A stretch of 64,000 nt of DNA from Gammaproteobacteria bacterium (GTDB taxonomy: Bacteria; Pseudomonadota; Gammaproteobacteria; SZUA-152), in assembly GCA_032250735.1 (NCBI GenBank), contig JAVVEP010000001.1, forward strand, positions 62,001 through 126,000, written 5' to 3'. Numbering within the stretch: the stretch's first letter is position 1; every line of letters starts with the position of its first letter. Below are positions 19,889 to 29,235 of this stretch, one piece after another. Position numbers and translations under genes: made by a program. The notes beneath the pieces are model-generated. The model did no database searches and was not told the DNA's origin. It saw only the letters and a list, made by a program, of their open reading frames with translations.

Positions 19889-20452
19889 ATGCGTTTGAGA
19901 ATTTTCGGCAGCGCCTTGTTTGTGATGTTTGCCCTGTGCGCGCAGGCCGCGGATGAGGTCGTCGTGCCCGCATACGAAGACGAGCTGATGCGCCTGCGCG
20001 TCTTGCCCCGGTCGGTGGAACAGATGGCGGCCTTTTTCGAGGCGCGGGGGTTTCCGGCAGTGATGATCGACGAACTTTCCCGATATTGTTTTTTTACCGT
20101 GGTGCTCAAAAATAAAAGTCGGGATGTTGTCTGGCTGGATATGAGTCAGTGGCGTTTTGTGGCCGGCGAGCAGGAGCTAACGCGTATTCCCCGAAATCGG
20201 TGGCCGGAGCAGTGGGCGGCAATGCAGATTCCCCTGTCGGCCCAGTCGACCTTTCGGTGGACGCTGTTGCCCGAGCGGCTGGACTTTCAGGCCGACGAGA
20301 GCGAGGGTGGCAATGTCATTGTGGAGAGGACGGATCGGCCATTTTCATTGCTTGCCCGCTTTGCGCTCGGCCCGGCAGGTGACAAGGGTATGCGTGTTGC
20401 GCGCATCGACAATCTCGCCTGCGGCCCTGTACCCGGGGAGAAAAGGCCATGA
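19889..20452 (+). CDS. Exported protein of unknown function
   Basis: A 187-aa protein with a signal peptide (IFGSALFVMFALCAQA-A). The mature part looks beta-rich with VVLKNKSRDVVWLDMSQWRFV and a PLSAQSTFRWTLLPERLDF segment, reminiscent of an immunoglobulin-like fold. No family is recognised. The frame also opens at 19841 but the Met at 19889 begins the signal peptide. Its stop overlaps the next gene (a TlpA-like thiol reductase) by 4 bp, so the two are coupled and the reductase may act on it or with it. Confidence 0.7.
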   Translation: MRLRIFGSALFVMFALCAQAADEVVVPAYEDELMRLRVLPRSVEQMAAFFEARGFPAVMIDELSRYCFFTVVLKNKSRDVVWLDMSQWRFVAGEQELTRIPRNRWPEQWAAMQIPLSAQSTFRWTLLPERLDFQADESEGGNVIVERTDRPFSLLARFALGPAGDKGMRVARIDNLACGPVPGEKRP

Positions 20453-20997
20453 ACCTGACACGCTGTGGGTTGCTAGGGATCTGCCTGTTGCTGGGCGGAC
20501 TGGCCGTTGCCGACGAGCGCCCGCCACACACTGCCACCGGCATCACGCCGCCCAAAGGTGTCCTGCCTGTCACGGGTCGCGAGACGCCGCCGCTGGTGCT
20601 GGAGGATATCGATGGCCAGCGTTTTGATCTCGGGGAGCAGAGAGGCCAATGGGTGTTTGTGCACTTCTGGGCAAGCTGGTGCGGACCCTGCCGGCGGGAG
20701 ATCCCGGCGATCCAGCGCATGGTGGAAAAGATGCAGGGCGAGCGCCTGGCGCTGGCGATAGTGAATACCGCAGAAAGCGAAGACACGGTGTTTACCTTCC
20801 TGGGCATGCTGGGCCCGGACCTGGTGCCGCTCATGGATCGCGACGGTCTGGTGACCGAGGCCTGGCAGCCCCGAGGCCTGCCCGCGACCTATCTGGTGGA
20901 TCCCGGGGGTGTGATCCGGTTCCAGGTGCTGGGTGGCCAGGAGTGGGACAATGCTGCCTATCTCGGTTTTCTGAAGGCCATTATCGCAGGCCGATAA
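20449..20997 (+). CDS. TlpA/ResA-like thiol-disulfide reductase
   Basis: A 182-aa exported thioredoxin-fold protein. A signal peptide (LLGICLLLGGLAVA) leads to the AhpC/TSA-Redoxin-type domain with WCGPC (VFVHFWASWCGPCRREIPA) and the cis-Pro loop GLPATYLVD. The extra strand and helix between the redox pair and the cis-Pro loop are of the TlpA kind. Such proteins reduce haem-apocytochrome or other periplasmic cysteines. Coupled with the upstream exported protein. Confidence 0.88.
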   Translation: MNLTRCGLLGICLLLGGLAVADERPPHTATGITPPKGVLPVTGRETPPLVLEDIDGQRFDLGEQRGQWVFVHFWASWCGPCRREIPAIQRMVEKMQGERLALAIVNTAESEDTVFTFLGMLGPDLVPLMDRDGLVTEAWQPRGLPATYLVDPGGVIRFQVLGGQEWDNAAYLGFLKAIIAGR

Positions 20998-21045
20998 TGG
21001 CGTGAGATAAATGCTGCAGGCAGGGGCGACTGTCCGCAGCAGTCG

Positions 21046-23790
21046 CTATTTGGCGGCTTTCTTCTTGACCGTCTTTTTCTTCACGGATTTTTTCGTGGTG
21101 GCCTTTTTCTTGACGACTTTCTTCTTGGCTGTCTTTTTCTTCACGGCCGTCTTTTTTGCGGCCTTGGAGATCGCCCACTGGTTATCGATGTAGTGGGCCG
21201 TCCAGCCGGTGGGCTTGCCCTCCTTGTCTTCGGTCATCACATACTGTTCTTTGCTCTTACGGCTGAAGCGGATGATGCTGGGCCTGCCCTTGTCATCCTC
21301 CACCGGCGCATCACAAAGGTAGTCATGCTTCGGGTCCAGCTCGGCGCGATGCGGCAGCAGTTCCCTGACCAGCGGCGCACGGGTTTCACGCGAGCGGGGA
21401 AAGGCGCTGGAGGCGAGAAAGATGCCGGCGGCGCCATCGCGTAACACAAAATAGCCTTCCGATTTCTCGCACGGCAGTTCCTTCATGTGTACCGGGTCGG
21501 ATTTGGGCGGCGCGACCTCGCCATTGCGCAGCAGCTTGCGGGTGTTTTTGCACTCGGTATTGGTGCAGCCAAAGTATTTGCCAAAGCGGCCGGTTTTTAG
21601 CTGCATCTCGGCACCGCACTTGTCACATTCAATGATCGGTCCGTCGTAGCCCTTGATGCGGAATTTACCGGTTTCGACCTCGTGGCCGCTACAGTCGGGA
21701 CTGTTGCCGCAGATGTGCAGTTTACGGTGCTCATCGATCAGGTAACTGTCCATGGCGGTACCGCAGAGGGGGCAGCGATGCCGCTCCATCAGTGCGCGGG
21801 CCTCGCTCTCCTCATCGGCATCTGCGTCCACGGCCTCATCGCCGGGGATCAGGTTCATGGTGGTTTTGCAACGCTCTTTCGGCGGCAGCGCATAACCGGA
21901 GCAACCGAGGAACACACCGGTCGAGCCGGCGCGAATCTGCATGGGCCGTCCACAGCTGGAGCAGGCGATGTCGGTGGTGATGGGATCATTGCCCCGCATG
22001 CCACCCTCATCCTGATCGGCAGCCGCGAGCTTGGATTTGAAGTCCTCGTAAAACTCATCCAGCACGTTTTTCCAGTTGCTGGTGCCTGCCGCAATGGCAT
22101 CGAGCTTCTCTTCCATCTTGGCGGTAAAGCTGTAGTCCATCAGCTCTTCAAAATTCTCGACCAGCCGCTCGGTCACGATCTCGCCGATCTTTTCGGCGTA
22201 AAACCGCCGATTTTGCACGGTGACATAGCCGCGGTCCTGAATCGTGGAGATGATGGCGGCATAGGTGGACGGACGGCCGATGCCGCGTTTTTCCAGTTCG
22301 CGCACCAACGATGCCTCGCTGTAGCGAGGCGGCGGCTTGGTGAAGTGCTGCGAGGGGTCCAGCCTGACCAGTGACAGCACATCGCCTTCAGCGACCGCGG
22401 GCAGGATCACGTCGTCGGCATTTTTTTGCTGTGGCGGCAGCACCCTTGTCCAGCCATCAAAACGCACCACACGGCCCTTGGCGCGCAGCTCAAAGCCGGC
22501 GGCATCGATCTTCAAGGTGGTGACGTCAAACTGGGCGGCCGGCATCTGGCAGGCCACAAACTGGCGCCAGATGAGTTCGTAAAGGCGCACGGCATCCTTG
22601 TCGACATTTTGCAGGTCGGACATCATGGTGCGCACATTGGAGGGGCGTATCGCCTCATGCGCCTCCTGCGCGCCTTCGCGGCTGCTGTAGGAGATGGGTT
22701 TTTCCGGCAGATACTGTTTGCCGTATTTGTCGCCGATATAGTCGCGCACCGCAGCGACGGCCTCGCTGCTGAGATTGGTGGAGTCGGTTCGCATGTAGGT
22801 GATGTAACCGGCCTCGTACAGGCGTTGGGCCATCATCATGGTCTTTTTGACGCCGAAACTGAGCCGCGTACTGGCGGCCTGTTGCAGGGTCGAGGTGATG
22901 AACGGTGCCTTCGGTTTGCTCGATGAGGGGCGCAGTTCGCGTTTCACGACCCGGTAATCGGCGCGCTGCAGGATCGCTAGGGCGGCATCCGTGAGTCCCT
23001 TGTTGGGGGGGCGAAAGGTCTTGTCATTCTGCTTGACGACCTGCAGGCGCAGGGCCTCGCTGTGCTTGGTGCGGAGGTCGGCAAACACCTCCCAGTATTC
23101 TTCCGGATCGAAGGCGTGAATTTCCCGCTCACGTTCCACCACCAGGCGTACGGCGACGGACTGCACGCGACCGGCAGAAAGGCCGCGGGCCAGTTTCTTC
23201 CACAGCAGAGGTGACAGCATATAACCGACCACGCGATCGAGGAAACGTCGGGCCTGCTGTGCATGGACCTGGTCGGTATCGAGCGTGCCAGGTTTGGAAA
23301 AGGCCTCCTGGATGGCGTTTTGGGTGATCTCGTTAAACACCACGCGCTTGTAGGGCACATCGTTGCCGATCGCCTGGGTGAGATGCCAGGCGATGGCCTC
23401 TCCTTCGCGATCAAGATCGGTCGCGAGATAGATGGCATCAGCCGTCTTGGCGAGCTTCTGCAATTCCGCGACCACCTTTTCCTTGCCGGGCATGATCTCG
23501 TAGTGGGCCTCCCAGTCGTGTTCCGGGTCGATCCCCATGCGGGCAATGAGCGCCTTGGCGGCGCGTTCCTGCTTGCGTTTTTCGCGCAACGCCGGGCTCA
23601 GCTTGCGGGACTCGGCCGCCAGTTTGCCGCGTGCCTTGGCGTCCATTTTGGAGGCACCGGAGGCGCCGCCGCTGGTGGGCAAATCACGGATATGACCCAC
23701 GCTGGATTTCACGATGAAATCCTTGCCCAGGTACTTATTGATAGTCTTGGCTTTGGCCGGCGACTCGACGATGACCAGTGATTTTCCCAT
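21046..23790 (-). CDS. topA: DNA topoisomerase I
   Basis: A 914-aa type IA topoisomerase. The Toprim domain begins at once ([19 protein letters not shown]), the catalytic Tyr is residue 332 in [11 protein letters not shown], and three zinc-ribbon modules follow residue 600 ([21 protein letters not shown]...[17 protein letters not shown]...CTNTECKN). The last 35 or so residues are almost only Lys with Ala, Thr and Val, a histone-H1-like tail that should raise DNA affinity. It removes negative supercoils. The gene stands alone, with a 240-bp A/T-rich upstream region. Confidence 0.98.
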   Translation of the reverse strand: MGKSLVIVESPAKAKTINKYLGKDFIVKSSVGHIRDLPTSGGASGASKMDAKARGKLAAESRKLSPALREKRKQERAAKALIARMGIDPEHDWEAHYEIMPGKEKVVAELQKLAKTADAIYLATDLDREGEAIAWHLTQAIGNDVPYKRVVFNEITQNAIQEAFSKPGTLDTDQVHAQQARRFLDRVVGYMLSPLLWKKLARGLSAGRVQSVAVRLVVEREREIHAFDPEEYWEVFADLRTKHSEALRLQVVKQNDKTFRPPNKGLTDAALAILQRADYRVVKRELRPSSSKPKAPFITSTLQQAASTRLSFGVKKTMMMAQRLYEAGYITYMRTDSTNLSSEAVAAVRDYIGDKYGKQYLPEKPISYSSREGAQEAHEAIRPSNVRTMMSDLQNVDKDAVRLYELIWRQFVACQMPAAQFDVTTLKIDAAGFELRAKGRVVRFDGWTRVLPPQQKNADDVILPAVAEGDVLSLVRLDPSQHFTKPPPRYSEASLVRELEKRGIGRPSTYAAIISTIQDRGYVTVQNRRFYAEKIGEIVTERLVENFEELMDYSFTAKMEEKLDAIAAGTSNWKNVLDEFYEDFKSKLAAADQDEGGMRGNDPITTDIACSSCGRPMQIRAGSTGVFLGCSGYALPPKERCKTTMNLIPGDEAVDADADEESEARALMERHRCPLCGTAMDSYLIDEHRKLHICGNSPDCSGHEVETGKFRIKGYDGPIIECDKCGAEMQLKTGRFGKYFGCTNTECKNTRKLLRNGEVAPPKSDPVHMKELPCEKSEGYFVLRDGAAGIFLASSAFPRSRETRAPLVRELLPHRAELDPKHDYLCDAPVEDDKGRPSIIRFSRKSKEQYVMTEDKEGKPTGWTAHYIDNQWAISKAAKKTAVKKKTAKKKVVKKKATTKKSVKKKTVKKKAAK

Positions 23791-24032
23791 AATTCTCTTT
23801 TAATTCAGATGGTTGCGTTTTATTTTTCGGTTTTTGACCGGGTCTATATTAGGAATACTTGCATCCTCCCCCCGCTGTCAAGGGAAAGAAGTCGGCCATA
23901 TGACATTTTTATTGAGGGTTTGTCTACTGCGGCGGGATAAAAGGCAGGGCGCTGACCTGGCCCTCCGTGGCCGGTTGCGGAGACAAAACCCGGCACCTTC
24001 AAGGGGTGGTGTGGTAGTGGGAAAAATGCGGG

Positions 24033-24242
24033 CTAGTCGTCGAGTCGGATGCCGACTTTGAGCGTCACCTGAAAATGCCCGACCATCCCGTCCTGCAGGT
24101 GGCCGCGTGTCTTCGTCACCTCAAACCAGTCCATGTTCCTGAGGGTTTTTGAGGCGCGCTCGATCGCATTGTGTATGGCATCGTCGGTGCTGGTGGTGGA
24201 TGAACCGACCAGCTCGATCAGTTTGTAGGTGTGATTTGACAT
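24033..24242 (-). CDS. Dodecin family flavin-binding protein
   Basis: A 69-aa protein with the dodecin pattern: YKLIELVGSSTTSTDDAIHNAIERASKT, then a NMDWFEVTKTRGHLQDG segment and the final strand VGHFQVTLKVGIRL. The Trp in the DWFEV segment stacks flavin in known dodecins. It forms a hollow dodecamer that stores flavin or related ligands. It starts 45 bases or so after a good purine-rich site and faces away from the FHA gene. Confidence 0.93.
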   Translation of the reverse strand: MSNHTYKLIELVGSSTTSTDDAIHNAIERASKTLRNMDWFEVTKTRGHLQDGMVGHFQVTLKVGIRLDD

Positions 24243-24396
24243 GTGTTACTCCTCCCGCCGTTGTGCGGCGCATAAAAACCGCCTGAAAACAGTGTAGCAG
24301 CCGGGGCGTGAAATTCGTCTTCATTGCGTGTAGCCTTTGACTGCGTCGCGTTTCTGGCAGCGATTGATCCAGCGGTAGTCGCCAAGAGGTGGTGGT

Positions 24397-24783
24397 ATGG
24401 CAGCATTGATTCAATTCAAGGGTAACGTCGACGGCATGACCCTGCGGCTGGAAAGCCAGCTGTCGCGTATCGGCCGTGGGCCGGATAGCGATATCACCCT
24501 TAATGACGAGCTGGTGAGCAAAAGCCACGCGGTGATTGAGGCCCGCTCTGTCTCCGGCCAGCCGGGCGTGTTTGATTATTTTATTGAGGACTGCGGCAGC
24601 ACCAATGGCACTTTCGTCAATGATCAACGTCTGGAGCAGGCTCAGCTGCGCCATGATGATGTGATCCGCATCGGGCTTAGCCATTTCCGCTTTGTAGATG
24701 ACGCGAACGATGACCTAGCGGCCACCACCCGAATCCATAAGACCTGGATTCCGGGTGTGTATGTCGCCAAACGCGGAAAATAG
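24397..24783 (+). CDS. FHA-domain protein
   Basis: A 128-aa protein that is mostly one forkhead-associated domain: LSRIGRGPDSDITLNDELVSKSHAVIE and DCGSTNGTFVNDQRL hold the phosphothreonine-binding Arg, Ser and Asn residues. About 25 residues follow (TTRIHKTWIPGVYVAKRGK). No kinase or secretion gene is adjacent, so its phosphorylated partner is unknown. Confidence 0.9.
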   Translation: MAALIQFKGNVDGMTLRLESQLSRIGRGPDSDITLNDELVSKSHAVIEARSVSGQPGVFDYFIEDCGSTNGTFVNDQRLEQAQLRHDDVIRIGLSHFRFVDDANDDLAATTRIHKTWIPGVYVAKRGK

Positions 24784-24974
24784 CAGGGCGGATGCGCGAC
24801 CCGCAGAGATGTTCGAAACGGCGATCGTTCATGCGCTGTCGGCGGACTATGACTGCGGCGCACTGTGGATCGGTTGTACGGCGGATGACCTGTGGATGGA
24901 TGTGGAGTGCGGTAGACGTTTGGGCAGGTGCCGGTATAGCACGGGTTCTTACTCGGGCTGTGGCCTTTGCCCCG

Positions 24975-25292
24975 TCAGGTATAATAGTCCACCCCGGTCT
25001 GCTGCTCCGACCCGGCCTCATCCTCAGGCCCCAGCTCTCCCTGGCGGACGGCGTTGCGGCGATCATGGGTGTCGCGCGTGTCCAGGATCACCGGCATGGC
25101 CTGCTGGCGCCGATGCTTTTTGCGGCGCTCATCCTGGCGGCGCGCACTGCGGGGCGGTGTCTGGGTGACATCCTCATGCGCGGTGAGGGCCTGCGCCCTG
25201 GGGTAGGGTTCAACGGGGTTGACGGTGCGGTCGGTGGACTTGCTGGCGATCTTGATGGCGGCATCGTCGCGCGGCATGTTGACGGAGGTCAT
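24975..25292 (-). CDS. Small highly charged protein of unknown function
   Basis: A 105-aa hydrophilic protein, probably disordered at the start (many Thr, Asp, Pro). The middle has a strongly basic stretch (ARRQDERRKKHRRQQAMPVI) followed by LDTRDTHDRRNAVRQGE, and the last residues are GVDYYT. An AAAGG ribosome site precedes the ATG. The overlapping plus-strand frames have no such signal. I do not recognise a named family; the basic segment could contact nucleic acid. Confidence 0.55.
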   Translation of the reverse strand: MTSVNMPRDDAAIKIASKSTDRTVNPVEPYPRAQALTAHEDVTQTPPRSARRQDERRKKHRRQQAMPVILDTRDTHDRRNAVRQGELGPEDEAGSEQQTGVDYYT

Positions 25293-25448
25293 GGGCTGGC
25301 TACCTTTATATTTTCAACCCGCAAATTATAGCCACTATTGGCGAAAAATCGCCCTGCGGCAGGACACCCCGGGGAGCGCTTTGCTATAGTCGCCCCCTCC
25401 GGGCCTGCGGTGATTATTTTTTTAACGATGATGGATAAGGGATCGAAC

Positions 25449-26207
25449 ATGCGTCTTGGTTTTCAGCTGGTGGTAACGGTCGTCTGTGCAGGCCTGATGT
25501 TGGCGGCGGTCGCCGCGGAAAAATCAAAAACGGGTTCGATTCAGGGCCAGGTCAATTTTTGTGACGCGGGCGGCGTGGAGGGCATGCAGGTGTACATCCC
25601 CGGTCTGCCCTACGTGGTGATCACCGGTGAGGACGGGCGTTTTGCACTGCCGAACCTGCCACAGGGGAAATACGACATTCACTATCGCCTCGGTGAGCGT
25701 TTGCTGAATCGCAACCCCGGCGTGAGCGTGCCCGCCGGCGCGCTGATCGATCTCTCGGTGATCCGTTTTTGCGATCCTGTGGTGGCGAAGGCCAGGCCGG
25801 GATCGGAGCAGCCGGGGACGCTGTTGGCGCCGCCGGTCGTGCGCTGCGAGGCCGGCAGCACCGATCCGTCCTGTGTGGACGCCGACGGCGATGGCGTGCC
25901 CGCCAGTCGGGACTGTGATGATAGCGATGCCGCTATTTACCCGGGGGCCGTCGAGCGCTGTGACGGGCGGGACAACAACTGCAATGGCCAGGTCGATGAA
26001 AATGCCCTGGTGATGGTGCTGCGTGGCGAGGGTATCTGCCAGGCGGGACAGGTGGCGATCGCGCGCTGTAAGGATGGCTATAGCGATTGTGACGGCCAGG
26101 TTGCCAACGGTTGTGAGGTGGATATCAACAACGACACCGAACACTGCGGCGGCTGTAACGAGAACTGCACGCCGACGGAAATCTGCGTGGCCGGCGGCTG
26201 CGAGTAA
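25449..26207 (+). CDS. Secreted protein with carboxypeptidase-regulatory-like and MopE-like metal-binding domains
   Basis: A 252-aa exported protein. After the signal peptide (to about AAVAA), residues 27-105 resemble a carboxypeptidase-regulatory beta-sandwich (SIQGQVNFCDAGGVEG, GEDGRFALPNLPQGKYDIHY). Residues 140-185 have the MopE-type motif DADGDGVPASRDCDDSDAAI..PG..E.CDG.DNNCNGQVDEN, with Asp residues in calcium-like spacing. The C-terminus is Cys-rich (CGGCNENCTPTEICVAGGC). The frame opens at 25338, but AAGGGA is well spaced before the ATG at 25449. It likely binds metal outside the cell; no partner gene is obvious. Confidence 0.8.
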   Translation: MRLGFQLVVTVVCAGLMLAAVAAEKSKTGSIQGQVNFCDAGGVEGMQVYIPGLPYVVITGEDGRFALPNLPQGKYDIHYRLGERLLNRNPGVSVPAGALIDLSVIRFCDPVVAKARPGSEQPGTLLAPPVVRCEAGSTDPSCVDADGDGVPASRDCDDSDAAIYPGAVERCDGRDNNCNGQVDENALVMVLRGEGICQAGQVAIARCKDGYSDCDGQVANGCEVDINNDTEHCGGCNENCTPTEICVAGGCE

Positions 26208-26324
26208 GGCGCCAGGGGAGTAGACGTCGCGGGCGTGATGGCGCAGGGCTTGCTCCAAACTGTGGCGTATCGGTGATGGCGCTGGCAGAGAAAACCACCC
26301 TGTGACACCGGGCTGCTGACAGGT

Positions 26325-28061
26325 CTAACTCAGCTCATCGGCAATGCCGGGGTTGCCCTTCATGTTCTTGATCTTTGGCATGTTGAGGTGATCGACCTTG
26401 ACCGTCTTCATGTCCTGTAGATATTCGGCAACCACATCCCACATCGGCTTGCCCTGCACATCCTTGCCGACGCTGGCCCAGCTGGCGACCTTGTATTTCT
26501 TGCCGGCCTCAATCTTTACACCTTTCACCTCCATGTCATTGATGCGCTTGCCCTTGTCGGCGATGGGGTCGATGCTGTAATCCAGCCCTCCCACGCGCAC
26601 CATATCGCCGCCTTGCTGGTAATAGGGATCGGTGTTGAAACGGTTGTCGGCGATGTCTTCCAGAATCTCCTTGAGGCTGGCGCCGGTCATCTCGTTGACG
26701 ACGGTGGCCGGATAGGTAATGGCCGTCTGCGACATGACATCCTCCATGGTGATGTCCTGTCCGGGCAGGATATTCGTGCCCCAGCGGAAGCCCGGAGAAA
26801 AGGCGATCTCGGTGCCCTTTTCGCGCAGCAGGGAATCGACGATAAGCTGGTCGAAGGTGCCATTGAAGGTGCCGCGGCGATACAGCAGGTCGTCGGACAC
26901 GGCGAGTTTTTGATTGAGTTTCTGCAGGAAGGGCGCGCGCACGTTTTTGACGTGCTCCGCCATGGCCCGATCCGGCTCGATGAGGTTGCTGAAGATGGGC
27001 ACCAGCCGGTAGTGATAATCGCGCACCTTGCCGTTGCGGACCTCCAGTTCCAGCAGCGACAGGAACTTGCCGTTGGAGCCCGAGTTGATCACCAGGGTCT
27101 GGCCGTTGCGGTTCTTTACGGGCTTGGCGACGGGGATGGCATCGTGGGTGTGGCCGCCGAGGATGGCGTCCACGCCGGTGATGCGGCTGGCCATCTTCAG
27201 GTCGATATCCATGCCGTTGTGGGACAGCATCACCACCACCTGGGCACCCTCGTCGCGGGCTCGGTCCACCATTTTCTGGGCGCGCTCTTCGTTGATGCCG
27301 AATTGCCAATCGGCCACCATATGGCGGGGATTGGCGATGGGGGTGTAGGGGAAGGCCTGGCCGATGATGGCGACGCGGGTGCCGTTCACCTCTTTGATCA
27401 CATAGGGCTCGAAAATCGGGTCCTCAAATTCATAGTCCACCACGTTCTGGGCCACGAAATCGAGCTTGCCCGCGAAGTCGTTTTCGATGACCTCCTTCAC
27501 CCTGTCCATGCCATAGGTGAATTCCCAGTGAGCGGTCATCACGTCCACCCCCATCAACAGCGAGGCGTCAATCATGTCCTGGGCATTGGTCCACAGGGCC
27601 GTGGCCGAACCTTGCCAGCTGTCACCCCCATCCAGCAACAGCGCGCCGGGACGGCTGGCGCGCAGCTGCTTCACCAGGGTGGTCATGTTGGCATAGCCGC
27701 CCATGGCACCGTATTTCTGGGCCAGCTCGGAAAAATCCATATAGGCCAGGGCATAGGCCTCGGGTGAGTTGCGGGGGATGTTGAATTTTTCCAGAAAATA
27801 GCTGCCGACCAGATGGGGTATCTCGCCGGTCATGGCGCCGGTGCCGATGTGGGTGTCCGGTTCGCGATAATAGATGGGTAATAGCTGCGCATGGCTGTCG
27901 GTGAAGTGCATCAGCGAGACATTGCCAAAGGCCGGCAGATCGTACAGGTGTTTGGCCTCGTTGGTCGGTGTCGTCAGTTTGGCGGCGCTGGCCGTACCCC
28001 AGAATCCGGCCGCGTAGGCGGTGGCCAGCATGTGCATAAATTCGCGACGTGAGATGTTCAT
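26325..28061 (-). CDS. soxB: Thiosulfohydrolase SoxB
   Basis: A 578-aa periplasmic enzyme with a twin-arginine signal (SRREFMHMLATAYAAGF). The dimanganese metallophosphatase motifs are intact: LMHFTDSHAQLLP (D55, H57), LLDGGDSWQGSA, MLSHNGMDID and ILGGHTHDAI; the 5'-nucleotidase-like C-terminal domain follows (EIAFSPGFRWGTNILPG). SoxB removes sulfate from thiosulfate bound on SoxY. No other sox gene lies in the window, so soxXA and soxYZ must be elsewhere, as in sulfur oxidisers with split sox loci. This is the clearest evidence for a sulfur-oxidising lifestyle. Confidence 0.95.
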   Translation of the reverse strand: MNISRREFMHMLATAYAAGFWGTASAAKLTTPTNEAKHLYDLPAFGNVSLMHFTDSHAQLLPIYYREPDTHIGTGAMTGEIPHLVGSYFLEKFNIPRNSPEAYALAYMDFSELAQKYGAMGGYANMTTLVKQLRASRPGALLLDGGDSWQGSATALWTNAQDMIDASLLMGVDVMTAHWEFTYGMDRVKEVIENDFAGKLDFVAQNVVDYEFEDPIFEPYVIKEVNGTRVAIIGQAFPYTPIANPRHMVADWQFGINEERAQKMVDRARDEGAQVVVMLSHNGMDIDLKMASRITGVDAILGGHTHDAIPVAKPVKNRNGQTLVINSGSNGKFLSLLELEVRNGKVRDYHYRLVPIFSNLIEPDRAMAEHVKNVRAPFLQKLNQKLAVSDDLLYRRGTFNGTFDQLIVDSLLREKGTEIAFSPGFRWGTNILPGQDITMEDVMSQTAITYPATVVNEMTGASLKEILEDIADNRFNTDPYYQQGGDMVRVGGLDYSIDPIADKGKRINDMEVKGVKIEAGKKYKVASWASVGKDVQGKPMWDVVAEYLQDMKTVKVDHLNMPKIKNMKGNPGIADELS

Positions 28062-28293
28062 AGTGTCCCTTTCAGTAAAACAATCATCTGACCGCCCTCT
28101 GCGTGATCCATGCGTGATCCGTGGATGGGTAATGGCCGTGGTCTACCGGTTTTACCGGAAGTGGTGAGTCAATCCATTGTCGGCAAGGTGCGCGTCAAAC
28201 TGTAGGGTGGATTGAGCCAACCGAGGCTCTGGTCCTCAGGCAATACATGAAAAAGGTTACGGTGTTGACGGTGGGCGTGAGCGTTTGGCGGGC

Positions 28294-28326
28294 ACAAAAA
28301 AGGCGGGGTGAGCCGCCTTTTTTGTG
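28294..28326. terminator. Bidirectional intrinsic terminator
   Basis: The palindrome ACAAAAAAGGCGG ... CCGCCTTTTTTGTG lies right after the minus-strand gene 28341-28631 and upstream of soxB, so soxB has its own transcript. Confidence 0.88.
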
Positions 28327-28340
28327 TCCTGAGGTGCTGC

Positions 28341-28631
28341 CTAGAAGGTGACACCGACGGCATTAAAACCGCCATCGGCATTCTTTTCGTAGTTCACCAT
28401 CAGGCTGCCGGCAAAACCCTTCAGGCCGGTGATGATTTCCTCGCTGGCGACGAAGGTGATGGGGCTGCTGGACTGCGCGTCACGGATGGTGAAGGTGTGT
28501 GTGGCGGCGTCCACCGACATCAGGTTGCCCATGTGGGTGCTGGGGCCCATGGCGTCGCAGGCCAGTGCGGCGCTGGCGCCAAACAGGGTGCCGAGTAGCA
28601 GGGTGGTGGCCAGGATGGTGTGTTTGTTCAT
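28341..28631 (-). CDS. Small exported protein of unknown function
   Basis: A 96-aa protein with a signal peptide (LATTLLLGTLFGASAALA-C). The mature part has one Cys and a small beta-rich domain (NLMSVDAATHTFTIRDAQSSSPITFVAS), similar in pattern to small OB-like periplasmic proteins. The frame opens at 28724, but AAGGAG is ideally spaced before the ATG at 28631. It is on the same strand as soxB, with a terminator between them. Its upstream region contains three 16-bp repeats. Confidence 0.75.
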   Translation of the reverse strand: MNKHTILATTLLLGTLFGASAALACDAMGPSTHMGNLMSVDAATHTFTIRDAQSSSPITFVASEEIITGLKGFAGSLMVNYEKNADGGFNAVGVTF

Positions 28632-28712
28632 CTGCGGTATCTCCTTGGGTGGTGTGGTGACTGTTGTCGTGGGTTTGTCGGGATTGTCGATAATCCGATA
28701 AAGATCATCAAG

Positions 28713-28760
28713 ATTTATTTTCAAAGTTGTTTATTTCCAAACTTGTTTATTTTCAAAGTA
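28713..28760. repeat. Three 16-bp tandem repeats
   Basis: The units ATTTATTTTCAAAGTT, GTTTATTTCCAAACTT and GTTTATTTTCAAAGTA stand head to tail about 82-129 bases upstream of the small exported protein gene. They are A/T-rich in a GC-rich neighbourhood and look like an operator array. Confidence 0.75.
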
Positions 28761-28975
28761 TGGCCATGTCATTCCCGCCTCGCAAGGAGGTGGACGCGCC
28801 TGCCGGATAATGCCGGGTTCTCCGTTTTGTGACGCCGGTCACAACACTCCCTTGTGTGTGTTTGCTACCGCGCCGATAAAAAGGGCGAAAGGATAGCCCC
28901 CAGGGGAACCTCGCCGTCAGGTGAAAACGTCTACGGGTTATCCGACCTCAAGAACAACTGCATGGAGATGTCGCG

Positions 28976-29209
28976 GTGAAAATAGAGAAGCTCGAACGTG
29001 CGCTAAACCATATGTCCAACAAGGCCCTGATGAAGTTTGTGAAACGCTGTGTGTGTCGTACCCTGCCGGGCGCGGGCGATGCGGCGGGTGAATCGCGCGA
29101 GGCGCTGGACATGGTGTACGTGGAATGTAGTCGCCGTGGTAAAGAACGGCTTTACGATACGGCGTATGCCTCGGTGGCGCATCATCCGGAGCGCTGCGAT
29201 ATCTATTAG
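28976..29209 (+). CDS. Small basic protein of unknown function
   Basis: A 77-aa protein starting with GTG, with GGAGATG nine bases upstream. It is helical and basic at first (KIEKLERALNHMSNKALMKFVKRCVCRTLPG) and ends YASVAHHPERCDIY. No family is recognised. It lies convergent to cbbR, between the soxB/exported-protein block and the carbon-fixation genes, and stands alone. Confidence 0.6.
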   Translation: MKIEKLERALNHMSNKALMKFVKRCVCRTLPGAGDAAGESREALDMVYVECSRRGKERLYDTAYASVAHHPERCDIY

Positions 29210-29235
29210 TAGTGATGAGGCAGTGAGTGACCGGA

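Noticed and set aside
24755-25168. Plus-strand frame after the FHA gene
   Set aside because: Its second half is opposite the better supported minus-strand gene and the composition turns Pro/Cys/Gly-rich.
26613-27767. Plus-strand 384-codon frame opposite soxB
   Set aside because: It is the complement shadow of a gene with clear SoxB motifs; its translation is rich in Gly, His and Val with no domain pattern.
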